Shown here piece by piece: positions 46,020-55,266 of a stretch of DNA of 64,000 nt. The stretch comes from Clostridiales bacterium (GTDB lineage Bacteria; Bacillota; Clostridia; Peptostreptococcales; Anaerovoracaceae): the NCBI GenBank assembly GCA_009911365.1, contig QXXF01000025.1, positions 1-64,000 of the forward strand, given 5' to 3'. Position numbers and translations under genes: made by a program. Within the stretch, counting starts at the first letter, position 1. The number at the start of each line of letters is the position of its first letter. The notes under the pieces are model-generated. The model was not told the DNA's origin. It worked only from the letters and a program-made list of their open reading frames with translations, and did no database searches.

Positions 46020-47408
46020 ATGGTAAATTTATCTGCCTGTAAACAGATACACTGTATTGGGATCGGAGGCATCGGCCTTTCTGGCATTGCTGAGATCCTG
46101 CTTACCAGAGGGCATAAAGTCACTGGTTCTGATATGAGAGAGAGCGAGATAACGGATCGGCTCATAGCTAGCGGAGCCGACATCTTTTTAGGCCATAGAG
46201 CAAAGAACGTAGAAGGCGCGGATCTTGTGATTTATTCCGCGGCAGTAGGAAACGACAATCCGGAGCTTGGACGGGCAAAGGAGCTGGGCATACCTACAGC
46301 TTCCAGGGCAGAGATCCTGGGACTTCTCATGAGTCAATATGAAAGCAGCATCGCGATTTCCGGGACTCATGGAAAAACTACGACCACCTCTATGGTTTCT
46401 TTGATCCTAAAAAACGCGGAAAAAGACCCTACCATCCTTGTGGGGGGGAATTTATCTGAAATTGGCGGCAACGTGAAAGTGGGCCACAGCCAGCACTTTG
46501 TCACGGAAGCCTGTGAATATATGGACAGTTTTCTGTCCTTGAAACCGAAAATCGAGATCATACTCAACATTGATTCCGATCATTTGGATTATTTCAAAGA
46601 TATCGAGCATATCGCCAGATCCTTTGAAAAATTCGCGTCCTTAGTCCCAGAGGATGGAACCATTATCGCCTATGACGCGAATCCTTTTGTGAAAAGCGTG
46701 GTCAAAGATATGGCTAACGTGGTCACATATGGATTCAATGAAAGCTGCGATTATTATGTGAGCGACATCACCTTCAACGCAGATGGAATGCCTAACTTCC
46801 AGGTCAATCATAAAGGAACGGCATTGTGTTCCATCCAGCTTTCCATACCAGGGGAACATAACATCCTCAATGCCTTGGCGGCTTTTGCCTGCTGCCACAT
46901 ACTGGGTGTGGAAATCCCATCCATGGTCAAGACTTTAGAAGGTTTTACTGGGACCCAGAGGCGATTCGACATCATGGGCGTGACTGGAAACGGCATCAAG
47001 ATCATAGATGACTACGCGCACCATCCTACGGAGATCAAAGCCACGCTTTCCGCTGTGAAAAACATGAAGCATAATCACATGTGGTGCTTGTTCCAGCCAC
47101 ATACTTATACTCGCACCATGGCACTGTTTGATGAATTCGCGGAATCCTTCGCATGCGCGGACAAGGTGGTGCTGGCAGAAATCTACGCGGCAAGGGAAAA
47201 GAATATTTATAAAATCAGCTCCAAAGGTCTGGTGAGCAAGATCAAAGAAGCGTATCCTGACAAGGATGCGTACTTTTTCAAGGATTTTGAAGAAATCGCC
47301 AGCTTTGTGTACAACAATGCGGAGCCAGGAGATCTGGTGATCACCATGGGAGCCGGAGATATTTATAAAACAGGAGAAATGATTCTGGAAAAGGATCGTA
47401 ATTTTTAA
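46020..47408 (+). CDS. murC: UDP-N-acetylmuramate--L-alanine ligase
   Basis: 462 residues, full length. N-terminal Rossmann IGIGGIGLSGIAEIL (UDP site), ATP loop SGTHGKTTTTSM, central DSDHLDYF, C-terminal DDYAHHPTEIKATL and PHTYTRT. Adds L-Ala to UDP-MurNAc in the cytoplasm. First gene of murC-glmU'-prs-pth-mfd. RBS GGGGAGGG. Confidence 0.97.
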   Translation: MVNLSACKQIHCIGIGGIGLSGIAEILLTRGHKVTGSDMRESEITDRLIASGADIFLGHRAKNVEGADLVIYSAAVGNDNPELGRAKELGIPTASRAEILGLLMSQYESSIAISGTHGKTTTTSMVSLILKNAEKDPTILVGGNLSEIGGNVKVGHSQHFVTEACEYMDSFLSLKPKIEIILNIDSDHLDYFKDIEHIARSFEKFASLVPEDGTIIAYDANPFVKSVVKDMANVVTYGFNESCDYYVSDITFNADGMPNFQVNHKGTALCSIQLSIPGEHNILNALAAFACCHILGVEIPSMVKTLEGFTGTQRRFDIMGVTGNGIKIIDDYAHHPTEIKATLSAVKNMKHNHMWCLFQPHTYTRTMALFDEFAESFACADKVVLAEIYAAREKNIYKISSKGLVSKIKEAYPDKDAYFFKDFEEIASFVYNNAEPGDLVITMGAGDIYKTGEMILEKDRNF

Positions 47409-47423
47409 ATAAAGGAGGGCAGC

Positions 47424-48125
47424 ATGAATTTACAAGAATACGAAGCAATGGAAAAGAGGCGCTTGGAGATCAATTTAAAGCACATGGAAAACGGGGTGAA
47501 TTTTATTGATCTCAAAGCAGCGTATATCGATGAAACAGTAACGATCGGAGCAGGGACCACCATTTATCCGTGCGTGGTGCTGGAAGGAAAGGTGACCATT
47601 GGGGAAAACTGCGTGATCGGGCAGAATTCCCGCATTGTGGATTCTGAGATCGGAAATGGAACCACTGTGCAAAGCTCTGTTATTTTAGAAAGCAAGGTTG
47701 GAAATGAAACAAAGGTAGGTCCATTCGCGTATCTGCGGCCAAACAGCACCATCGGCAGCCAGTGCAAGGTAGGGGATTTCGTGGAGGTGAAGAATTCCTC
47801 CATGGGAGACGGCGCAAAAGCGTCGCATTTAACGTATATCGGGGATTCTGACGTAGGCAAGAACGTGAACCTGGGGTGCGGCGTTGTGTTTGTCAATTAT
47901 GATGGAAGCCGCAAATATCGTTCCACAGTCAAGGATGGGGCATTCATCGGCTGCAACGCGAACTTGGTTTCCCCAGTAGTGGTGGAAGAAGGGGCTTATG
48001 TGGCCGCAGGAAGCACTGTTACCCACAATGTTCCAGGCGGAGCGCTTTATGTGGCTCGGGCCAAAGGCAGAACCTTGGAAGGCTGGGTCGCAAAGCGGGG
48101 CATACTGAACAAGGATAAAAAGTAA
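47424..48125 (+). CDS. GlmU acetyltransferase-domain protein (no uridyltransferase half)
   Basis: 233 residues equal to the linker helix plus left-handed beta-helix of GlmU. It starts EYEAMEKRRLEINLKHMENGV, listed by its key pattern R-x5-HM-NGV. Glucosamine-1-phosphate acetyltransferase residues are kept: RPNSTIG, EVKNSSMG, the catalytic SHLTYIGD histidine, VNYDG and FIGCNANLV. The 220-odd-residue N-terminal UTP transferase is entirely absent, with a clean ATG and GGAGGG site. It sits where full glmU lies in Bacillus (before prs-pth-mfd). It would make GlcNAc-1-P; UDP-GlcNAc then needs another enzyme. Confidence 0.85.
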   Translation: MNLQEYEAMEKRRLEINLKHMENGVNFIDLKAAYIDETVTIGAGTTIYPCVVLEGKVTIGENCVIGQNSRIVDSEIGNGTTVQSSVILESKVGNETKVGPFAYLRPNSTIGSQCKVGDFVEVKNSSMGDGAKASHLTYIGDSDVGKNVNLGCGVVFVNYDGSRKYRSTVKDGAFIGCNANLVSPVVVEEGAYVAAGSTVTHNVPGGALYVARAKGRTLEGWVAKRGILNKDKK

Positions 48126-48254
48126 ATGTTTTTAAACTAAAGTCAGCTTCACTGGTTATCGTTCAGGAGCGGACTTTGTTGATGGCTGGGAAATATCAGA
48201 TACGGTATTTTCCGCATAACATAATAAAAAGAAAGGAAAAGGTAAAGAACACAC

Positions 48255-49205
48255 ATGAAAAACGGAGCGTTTTCAGACTACAAAGTCTTTGCGGGAAACT
48301 CCCACATGGATCTGGCGGAAGGCATCGCTGACATCATGGGGAAACCCCTGGGAAAAGCCACTGTAACGAAATTCAGCGATGGAGAAATTTCAGTGAATCT
48401 TTGGGAAACGGTGAGAGGGATCGACTGCTATATTATTCAGTCCACCTGCGATCCGGTAAACAGCAATCTGATGGAGCTTCTGATTATGATCGATTCTATG
48501 AAGCGAGCTTCCGCGGGCAGAATCAACGCGGTCATTCCTTATTATGGATACGCGCGCCAAGACCGGAAAGCAAAAGCAAGGGATCCGATCACAGCAAAGC
48601 TGGTAGCCAACCTTCTCATGGCAGCAGGAGCCGATAGGGTCGTCACCATGGATCTTCACGCGGCGCAGATCCAAGGATATTTTGACATTCCAGTGGATCA
48701 TTTGATCGGACTGCCTATCCTGACAAAATATTTCAAAGAAAAGGACATGGAGGACGTGGTCGTGGTGTCTCCTGACCATGGAAGCGTTCCAAGGGCAAGA
48801 AGCATGGCCGAACCATTGAATGCGCCTATTGCCATTGTGGACAAAAGGCGGCCTGAACCGAACAAGAGCGAGATCATGAACATCATCGGTGATATTGAAG
48901 GCAAAAATTGCATTCTGGTAGATGACATGATCGACACGGCAGGAACCATCACAAATGCGGCCAATGCTCTAAAAGACATGGGAGCAAAGAGCGTCCAGGC
49001 CTGCGCCACCCACCCGATCCTTTCAGGACCTGCTAAAGAGCGGCTGGAAGCCTCCGCGATCGAAGAGCTAGTGCTGCTGGACACAGTGCCGATCCCAGAG
49101 GAACGCAGAGTCAATAACATGAAAATGCTTTCCGTAGCGCCGCTGTTCGCGGAAGCCATGACCCGGATCTTCACAAACGGTTCCATCAGCAGGCTGTTTG
49201 ACTAA
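48255..49205 (+). CDS. prs: Ribose-phosphate pyrophosphokinase
   Basis: 316 residues, standard. [26 protein letters not shown], the flexible-loop YGYARQDRK, the catalytic [20 protein letters not shown] region and the PRPP site [10 protein letters not shown]. Makes PRPP from ribose 5-phosphate and ATP for nucleotides, His and Trp. RBS AAAGGAAAAGG. The gap before it (48126-48254) contains an imperfect 10-bp stem but no clear terminator. Confidence 0.98.
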   Translation: MKNGAFSDYKVFAGNSHMDLAEGIADIMGKPLGKATVTKFSDGEISVNLWETVRGIDCYIIQSTCDPVNSNLMELLIMIDSMKRASAGRINAVIPYYGYARQDRKAKARDPITAKLVANLLMAAGADRVVTMDLHAAQIQGYFDIPVDHLIGLPILTKYFKEKDMEDVVVVSPDHGSVPRARSMAEPLNAPIAIVDKRRPEPNKSEIMNIIGDIEGKNCILVDDMIDTAGTITNAANALKDMGAKSVQACATHPILSGPAKERLEASAIEELVLLDTVPIPEERRVNNMKMLSVAPLFAEAMTRIFTNGSISRLFD

Positions 49206-49226
49206 CAACCATCAAGAGGTAACATT

Positions 49227-49835
49227 ATGTACATCATCGCGGGCCTTGGAAATCCTGGGCGGAAATATGAAAACACCCGGCACAACATTGGGTTCATTGC
49301 TCTGGATCTCCTAGCTGAAAGAAACGATATCAAAATCAATAAAATAAAACATAAAGCTTTGGTCGGAGAAGGACGTATCTCCGGCCAAAAGGTTTTATTG
49401 GTCAAGCCACAGACCTATATGAACCTGAGCGGACAGTCCCTGCGGGAAGTCATGGCATATTACAAGGAAGATATCGAACGCCTGATCGTCATCTATGATG
49501 ACATCGATATCCCGGAGGGGACCATTCGCATTCGGAAAAAGGGCAGCGCGGGGACCCACAATGGGATGCGTTCCATTGTCTACGATCTGGCATCCGATCA
49601 GTTCCCGCGGATCCGAATCGGCATGGGCATGGAGCGGAAATCAGAATTAAAAGACTTTGTCTTAGGAGGATTTTCCAAAGAGGAAAAGGGCTTGCTGGAA
49701 GGGGCAGTGGAAAAAGCGGCGCTAGCTGCGGAGCGCATTGTGGAAAAAGGCATAGAAAAGGCCATGAATGAATACAATGTAAGGCAAAAGGCCGCGGGGA
49801 AAAAGAAAGAAAATGACGAAAAAGGGAATGATTAA
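49227..49835 (+). CDS. pth: Peptidyl-tRNA hydrolase
   Basis: 202 residues. GLGNPGRKYENTRHNIGF with catalytic His, KPQTYMNLSGQS and YDDIDIPEGTIRIR. Releases tRNA from stalled peptidyl-tRNA. The basic C-terminal tail (RQKAAGKKKENDEKGND) overlaps the mfd start by 23 bp. Confidence 0.97.
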   Translation: MYIIAGLGNPGRKYENTRHNIGFIALDLLAERNDIKINKIKHKALVGEGRISGQKVLLVKPQTYMNLSGQSLREVMAYYKEDIERLIVIYDDIDIPEGTIRIRKKGSAGTHNGMRSIVYDLASDQFPRIRIGMGMERKSELKDFVLGGFSKEEKGLLEGAVEKAALAAERIVEKGIEKAMNEYNVRQKAAGKKKENDEKGND

Positions 49836-52800
49836 TATCACAGGGGCGGCCGAGAGCCGGATCGCTCCTGTGATGGCAAAAATTTTAAAAGAAGAAGCAA
49901 AAGGCCAATGCCTGGTGGTGGTTCCCTCTTATATCAGGGCGAAACGCCTGGCAACAGACCTCTCTTTTTTTGCGGACAAAAACATATATGTGCTGCCGCC
50001 GGAGGAAGAAGGCTTTATCCGTTACGAAGCAAAGAATCACGATCAGATGCTGCAACGGCTAAAGATTCTCAAAGCCCTGCGCACAGGAGAAGACTGCGTG
50101 GTGATCGCTCCAGCCGCAGGGGCCATTCGCAGGCTGCCGCCTCATTCTATTTTTGAGGAATACGCGCTCAGGTTCACAAGAGGCGGGGAAATCGATCTAG
50201 AGCAGGTGAAAGAACAGTTGATCCGTATGGGATACGAGCGAACGCCTTTGATCGAAGCAAAGGGTCAGTTCAGCATCAGAGGTTCCATTCTCGACATTTT
50301 TACGCCGGACACGGACGCGCCTTACCGGATCGAACTCTTTGACACAGAGATCGACTCCATCCGTACGTTCCATATGGACACTCAGCGTTCCATGGAAAAC
50401 TTGAAATACATGGAAGTTTATCCAGCAGAGCAGATTCTGCGAGATGAAGATCGATTTCAGAGAGCGATTGTAAAAATTAACCAGGCATATGCCGGACAGA
50501 TTCGTAAATTTTCTGGTGAAGATAAGACCAAAGAAGAGCAGGAGCGGGGGCAGCGGTTGAAAGCCCGCCGAGACCAGCTGGTGGAATTTGCGGAAAATTG
50601 CATGAACCTGCAGCAATTGGAAAACTATCTCTACTATTTTTACGAAGAAACGGAATATATTTGGGATTACATGGAAGAGCCGGTGATCATGGTGGATGAT
50701 CCTTCCCGGGTGCTGGAAACTCTGGAAGCCAGAGACGCGGAGATGAGCGAGGATTTCAAGACCATGCTGGAGCGGGGGCAAGCAGTGCCTTCGGAGCTCA
50801 AACATTTTTCCAACCGGCATGACTATCTAAAGCTATACGACAGGGAGAGGGCCTATTTGTTCACCCCTTTCCAAAGGAACATCAAAGGTGTGAAGTCCCT
50901 GGCAGAGATCCGAAATGTGATCAGCAAGCCCACTCTGGTGTTCAACGGCAAGATGGATCTTTTGGAAACAGAGATCAAATCTTATCTGAAACAGAGTTAC
51001 AAAGTGACCATTGTTTGTGCCAGTCAGGAGCGAGCTTCCAATATGGAAGAGTTCTTAGACCGAGCAGGCCTGTTGTCCAGAGTATGGGTAAAAGTAGGGG
51101 AACTGACAGGCGGCATCGATTTCCCGGAAGAAAAGTTCTGCTACATCTGGGATGGCGACATCTTTGGCATGCCAAGAAAGAAAAAGCGGCGGAAAAAATC
51201 TTCCCACGATCTGGGGCAGCCCATCCGTTCCTTCGCAGATATGAAGCAGGGAGACTATGTGGTCCATGAAAACCATGGGATCGGCAAGTTCCTAGGGATT
51301 GAGCAGCTGACTGTCCAGAAGGTGAAGAAGGATTACCTGAAGATCAAATACAGCGGAAAGGATATGCTCTACGTGCCGGTGGAGCAGATGGACAGGGTTC
51401 AGAAATACGTGGGGGCCGACACAGGGGCACCAAAACTGAACAAACTTTCCGGCAGCGAGTGGAAGGTGACCAAGACAAAAGCCAAGGCAGCCATTGCTAA
51501 CATGGCAAAGGAATTGCTGGAAGTCTCCGCTGCCCGTCAGATGGAAAAGGGCCACGCCTTTTCCCAGGACACCGTATGGCAGCAAGAATTCGAGGACAGC
51601 TTCCCCTATGCGGAGACGGATGACCAGCTGCGCTGCATCGAAGAAATCAAGCAAGACATGGAAAAAGACACGGCCATGGACCGGCTCCTCTGCGGGGACG
51701 TGGGGTTTGGAAAAACGGAAGTGGCGGCAAGGGCCATGTTCAAATGTGCTGCGGATGGCAAACAGGCCGCGGTCCTAGTCCCTACCACCATCCTGGCTAA
51801 CCAGCATTATTATACGCTCAAAGAGCGGTTTGAACAGTTTCCTTTCAAAGTGGAGATGCTGTCTCGTTTCCGGACGGACGCACAGCAAAAGGGCACGCTG
51901 CAAGGTCTTTATAAAGGCAGCGTGGACGTGGTCATCGGCACCCACAGGCTCCTTTCCAAAGACGTGAAATTCAAGGATTTAGGTCTGCTGGTAGTCGATG
52001 AAGAGCAGCGGTTCGGCGTGGAACACAAGGAGATCATCAAGCAGCTGAAAAAGAACGTGGACGTACTGACCCTTTCCGCCACGCCTATTCCGAGGACCCT
52101 CCATATGTCTCTGGTGGGAATCAAAAATATGAGCGTCATCAGCGAGCCGCCGGAGGATCGATATCCGGTCCAGACCTATGTGCTGGAGCAGGAGGATGTC
52201 CTCATGCGTGACGCGATTGAAAAGGAACTGGATCGAGGCGGCCAAGTGTACGTGGTCTTCAATCGGGTGAAGGGCATCAACCAAGTGGCTTCCCGCATCG
52301 AAGAGCTGGTTCCCCAGGCAAGAGTAGCGGTGGGACACGGTCAGATGAACGAGCATCATCTGGAGGATGTGATCATGGAATTTGTCCAGGGAGAAAGCAA
52401 TGTGCTGGTAGCCACTACCATCATTGAATCCGGCATTGATATCCCAAACGTGAACACCATGATCATCCTGGACGCAGATCGGTTCGGACTTTCCCAGCTG
52501 TATCAGCTGCGGGGCAGGGTAGGGCGTTCCAATAGAATGGCTTACGCTTATCTCATGTTCCAAAAGGACAAAAGCCTTTCGGAAGTGGCGGAAAAGCGTC
52601 TGCGAGCCATCAAGGAATTTACCGAGTTCGGCGCGGGCTTCAAAGTAGCCATGCGGGATCTGGAGATCCGAGGTGCGGGCAATCTGCTAGGAACAGAGCA
52701 GAGCGGACATATGATGAACATTGGATACGAGCTTTACTGCAAGCTGGTGGATGATGCGGTCCGGGGCCTGAGCGGAGAAGTGGTCCATCCAGAGCGAGAA

Positions 52801-53262
52801 AAGATTTCCATTGAAATCAACGTGACAGCCCTGATCCCAGACCGCTATATTTCTGACGAAGTGCTGAAACTGCAAATGTATAAAAAGATCGCTTCCATAG
52901 AAAACGCAGCAGATGAGGAAGAAATCATCGATGAACTCATCGACCGTTTTGGAGAGATCCCCAAAGCCACCATGAACCTGATCGCCATTTCCCGGATCCG
53001 TGCTGTGGCTGAGAAATTATGCGTCACTCGGATTCATGAGGAAGGAAATAAGGTGATTTTCAGCTTTGAACAGATGAACGCCCTCAAACCCGGTTGCCTG
53101 GCGGCCCTGTCAGCAAAATACGGTGCGCGCGCCTTTATTCACGGTGGGGTAAAGCCCTTCCTGCGATTTCTGCCGGAAAAGGGAAAAAAGCTGCCGGAGA
53201 TCTTGGAATTCGTGGAACTGGCTTATGTGGGCGGACAAAAACAGACTGTGAAGAAAATGTGA
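49813..53262 (+). CDS. mfd: Transcription-repair coupling factor Mfd
   Basis: 1149 residues. It has a UvrB-homology N-terminus (RGSILDIFTPD) and an RNA polymerase-interacting domain at about 480-550 (FADMKQGDYVVHENHGIGKF pattern). A RecG-like translocase follows: Walker A CGDVGFGKTEVA, DEEQRFGVEHKE, SATPIPRTLHM and QLRGRVGRSNRMAYAYL. A TRCF C-terminal domain ends the protein. It removes stalled RNA polymerase and recruits UvrA. ATG 49813 lies within pth; ATG 49828 is an alternative. Confidence 0.97.
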   Translation: MTKKGMINITGAAESRIAPVMAKILKEEAKGQCLVVVPSYIRAKRLATDLSFFADKNIYVLPPEEEGFIRYEAKNHDQMLQRLKILKALRTGEDCVVIAPAAGAIRRLPPHSIFEEYALRFTRGGEIDLEQVKEQLIRMGYERTPLIEAKGQFSIRGSILDIFTPDTDAPYRIELFDTEIDSIRTFHMDTQRSMENLKYMEVYPAEQILRDEDRFQRAIVKINQAYAGQIRKFSGEDKTKEEQERGQRLKARRDQLVEFAENCMNLQQLENYLYYFYEETEYIWDYMEEPVIMVDDPSRVLETLEARDAEMSEDFKTMLERGQAVPSELKHFSNRHDYLKLYDRERAYLFTPFQRNIKGVKSLAEIRNVISKPTLVFNGKMDLLETEIKSYLKQSYKVTIVCASQERASNMEEFLDRAGLLSRVWVKVGELTGGIDFPEEKFCYIWDGDIFGMPRKKKRRKKSSHDLGQPIRSFADMKQGDYVVHENHGIGKFLGIEQLTVQKVKKDYLKIKYSGKDMLYVPVEQMDRVQKYVGADTGAPKLNKLSGSEWKVTKTKAKAAIANMAKELLEVSAARQMEKGHAFSQDTVWQQEFEDSFPYAETDDQLRCIEEIKQDMEKDTAMDRLLCGDVGFGKTEVAARAMFKCAADGKQAAVLVPTTILANQHYYTLKERFEQFPFKVEMLSRFRTDAQQKGTLQGLYKGSVDVVIGTHRLLSKDVKFKDLGLLVVDEEQRFGVEHKEIIKQLKKNVDVLTLSATPIPRTLHMSLVGIKNMSVISEPPEDRYPVQTYVLEQEDVLMRDAIEKELDRGGQVYVVFNRVKGINQVASRIEELVPQARVAVGHGQMNEHHLEDVIMEFVQGESNVLVATTIIESGIDIPNVNTMIILDADRFGLSQLYQLRGRVGRSNRMAYAYLMFQKDKSLSEVAEKRLRAIKEFTEFGAGFKVAMRDLEIRGAGNLLGTEQSGHMMNIGYELYCKLVDDAVRGLSGEVVHPEREKISIEINVTALIPDRYISDEVLKLQMYKKIASIENAADEEEIIDELIDRFGEIPKATMNLIAISRIRAVAEKLCVTRIHEEGNKVIFSFEQMNALKPGCLAALSAKYGARAFIHGGVKPFLRFLPEKGKKLPEILEFVELAYVGGQKQTVKKM

Positions 53263-53267
53263 CGGTT

Positions 53268-53297
53268 TCTTAATGATTTTGTTAGGAAATCTTAATG
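53268..53297 (+). promoter_or_regulatory. Phased TTA repeats upstream of vanW-like gene
   Basis: TCTTAATG at 53268-53275 and again at 53290-53297, with TTGTTAGG between, placing TTA at 53270, 53282 and 53292 (12 and 10 nt apart). This looks like an OmpR/VanR-type response-regulator site. No such regulator gene is adjacent. Confidence 0.4.
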
Positions 53298-53320
53298 GGA
53301 TAGTAAGCTAGCCTTAAAAC

Positions 53321-53374
53321 AAAGTCTGCTGTCAGCTGGTACAATAGTTGTATCAGCCGCAGCGGACTTTTTCT
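53321..53374 (+). terminator. Long stem-loop with T-tract between mfd and vanW-like gene
   Basis: Nearly the whole stretch 53321-53370 folds back on itself (arms AAAGTCTGCTG and CAGCGGACTTT, continuing inward through GGTACAA/TTGTATC), then TTTTT. Either the mfd terminator or an attenuator of the van-like operon, since it lies downstream of the phased repeats and 22 nt before the ribosome site. Confidence 0.7.
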
Positions 53375-53404
53375 ATTGTGTGGATGAAAGAAGGAGGAAA
53401 TGAT

Positions 53405-54211
53405 ATGACAAGAAAGAGAGTAACCCAGTTGTTCCCATGGCTGCTGCCTCTGCGCAGGCGGCAGCGGAATTTTTGCTTTTACACAGGTATGAAGCTGGAT
53501 GGCAGGACTTATGCCGCACAGCAGGCAGAGGGGGAACTGCCTTTTGTTCAGGCGGAAAGCACCAGCCCTTTGTACAACGAAAACACAGGGTTTGACATGA
53601 AGTATCAGGAAAATAAGGTGTTCAATTTAAAGCTGGCGGCCAAAAAGTTGGACAAGCTGTTGATTCGTCCAGGTGAGACTTTTTCTTTTTGGCACGCGCT
53701 GCATAAAGACAGTAAAAAAGACGTGTATAAGGATGGACTGGTGGTCCTCAATGGACAGCTGACCACTGTCTCAGGAGGCGGCCTTTGCCAGATGAGCAAT
53801 TTGCTCTTTGACCTGTTTCTGCGTTCGCCGCTGATCATTGCGGAACGAACAGGTCACGGGAAGAAAGAGTTCCCTGATCCAGGAGAGGGGCCAGCGGGGA
53901 TCGATGCCACGGTCAGCGAAGGATGGTCGGATCTGAAAGTGGAAAATCAGGGGAATCGAGTCTTTCAGCTGCGGCTCTCTTTTGACAAGGAAACCATCTA
54001 TGGGTGCTTGAAAGCAGATTCCCAGCCAGAAACTTATTATGAGATTTTCAACAGGGATATGGAGTATTATCGGGCAGGGGGAAAGATCTATCAGTCTGTC
54101 GGTGTGTGGAGACGGGCCAAAGATCAGTGCGGCGAGGAGCGGAAATTATATGAAAACCGTTGTGAGATCGGTTATTCGCTTTCTGAAAGTGTGGAAATAA
54201 AGGAGGATTAG
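53405..54211 (+). CDS. vanW: VanW family protein
   Basis: A 268-aa protein with the VanW domain: RPGETFSFWHALH, then LTTVSGGGLCQMSNLLFDLF, the conserved GGGLCQ-SN core. Found in vanB and vanG clusters and in many clostridial genomes; probably wall-associated (YoaR-like) though its reaction is unknown. ATG 53405 follows AAGGAGG at 53391-53397; an upstream ATG (53348) falls in the stem-loop. The ligase gene begins 2 bp after its stop. Confidence 0.88.
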   Translation: MTRKRVTQLFPWLLPLRRRQRNFCFYTGMKLDGRTYAAQQAEGELPFVQAESTSPLYNENTGFDMKYQENKVFNLKLAAKKLDKLLIRPGETFSFWHALHKDSKKDVYKDGLVVLNGQLTTVSGGGLCQMSNLLFDLFLRSPLIIAERTGHGKKEFPDPGEGPAGIDATVSEGWSDLKVENQGNRVFQLRLSFDKETIYGCLKADSQPETYYEIFNRDMEYYRAGGKIYQSVGVWRRAKDQCGEERKLYENRCEIGYSLSESVEIKED

Positions 54212-54213
54212 CA

Positions 54214-55266
54214 ATGAAAGAAAGGAAAAGAATCGGAATTTTATTTGGTGGTTGTTCTTCAGAACATGAAGTTTCTCTCAAATCAGCGGCCAGCATCATC
54301 AATCATATGGACAGGGAAAAATATGAACTGATGCGGATTGGCATCACAAAGGAAGGTAAATGGCTCTTGTATCAGGGAGAAACAGAAAAAATCCTCGATG
54401 GTACCTGGGAACAGGACGAATCCTGCGTTCCCGCGGTCATTTCTCCGGACCGGAGCGTGGGCGGGATCTGCTGTGGCGAAAAGGAAGGGAGCAAGGTCTA
54501 TCCGCTGGACGCGGCTTTGCCAGTGCTCCATGGACGGGCTGGCGAAGATGGGACCGTGCAGGGGCTGCTGGAGCTGGCCGGAATCCCGGTCATTGGCTGC
54601 GGCACCATGTCTTCGGCCATTTGCATGGACAAAGACATGTCCCACCGGCTGGCAGGCTCCATTGGGGTTCGGGTGCCGGGGTCTCTGGTGCTGGAGCGTA
54701 AGGACCAGTTGGATAAGGCTTATGATTGGGCGGAGCGCACGGGCTATCCGGTGTTCGTGAAGCCGGCCACCGAAGGTTCTTCCATTGGCATCAGCAAGGT
54801 ATATGAACAGTCAGATTTGGCAGCGGCCGTGGACCAGGCCTTCCGCTACGATACCAAAGTCATCTTGGAGGAGACCATCGAGGGCTTTGAGGTGGGCTGC
54901 GCGCTGCTGGGCGGAGACAAACTGGTGTTAGGCGCGGTGGATGAGATCGAAACGCCTACTGGGTTCTTTGATTTTGAAGAAAAGTACACCCAGGAGCATT
55001 CACGCATCTATGTGCCCGCCAGGATCCCGGAAGAAAAGGCCCGGGAAATCCAGGAGACGGCCAGACGCATCTATAGGATCCTGGGATGCAAAGGCTTTGC
55101 CAGGGTGGACCTCTTTCTGACACCAAAGGGGGAGATCGTGTTCAACGAGGTCAATACAATTCCCGGTTTCACGCCTTACAGCCGTTATCCGAAAATGCTG
55201 GATCAAGTGGGGATCTCTTATAAAGAGATGGTCCAGCGGATGATCGAAACGGAGGTGGGAGCATGA
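54214..55266 (+). CDS. vanG: D-Ala--D-Ser ligase, VanG type (or D-Ala--D-Ala ligase)
   Basis: A 350-aa ATP-grasp ligase. FGGCSSEHEVSLKSA, LPVLHGRAGEDGTVQG, FVKPATEGSSIGISKV, EETIEGFEVGCALLG, and FNEVNTIPGFTPYSRYP. It is markedly closer to VanG than to housekeeping Ddl, notably FFDFEEKYTQEHSRIYVPAR and GCGTMSSAICMDKDMSHRL, where VanG reads nearly the same. VanG joins D-Ala to D-Ser to give vancomycin-tolerant precursors. Assignment of D-Ser specificity is from this likeness and from the vanW/vanXY neighbours. The stop overlaps vanXY (ATGA). Confidence 0.8.
   Translation: MKERKRIGILFGGCSSEHEVSLKSAASIINHMDREKYELMRIGITKEGKWLLYQGETEKILDGTWEQDESCVPAVISPDRSVGGICCGEKEGSKVYPLDAALPVLHGRAGEDGTVQGLLELAGIPVIGCGTMSSAICMDKDMSHRLAGSIGVRVPGSLVLERKDQLDKAYDWAERTGYPVFVKPATEGSSIGISKVYEQSDLAAAVDQAFRYDTKVILEETIEGFEVGCALLGGDKLVLGAVDEIETPTGFFDFEEKYTQEHSRIYVPARIPEEKAREIQETARRIYRILGCKGFARVDLFLTPKGEIVFNEVNTIPGFTPYSRYPKMLDQVGISYKEMVQRMIETEVGA

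Noticed and set aside
48137-48166. Stem-loop upstream of prs as a terminator
   Set aside because: The 10-bp stem has a mismatch and no T-tract; its arms resemble those at 53321-53370 but probably by chance.
53340-53345. TACAAT as the vanW promoter -10
   Set aside because: It is inside the long stem-loop and has no acceptable -35 at 53317-53322.
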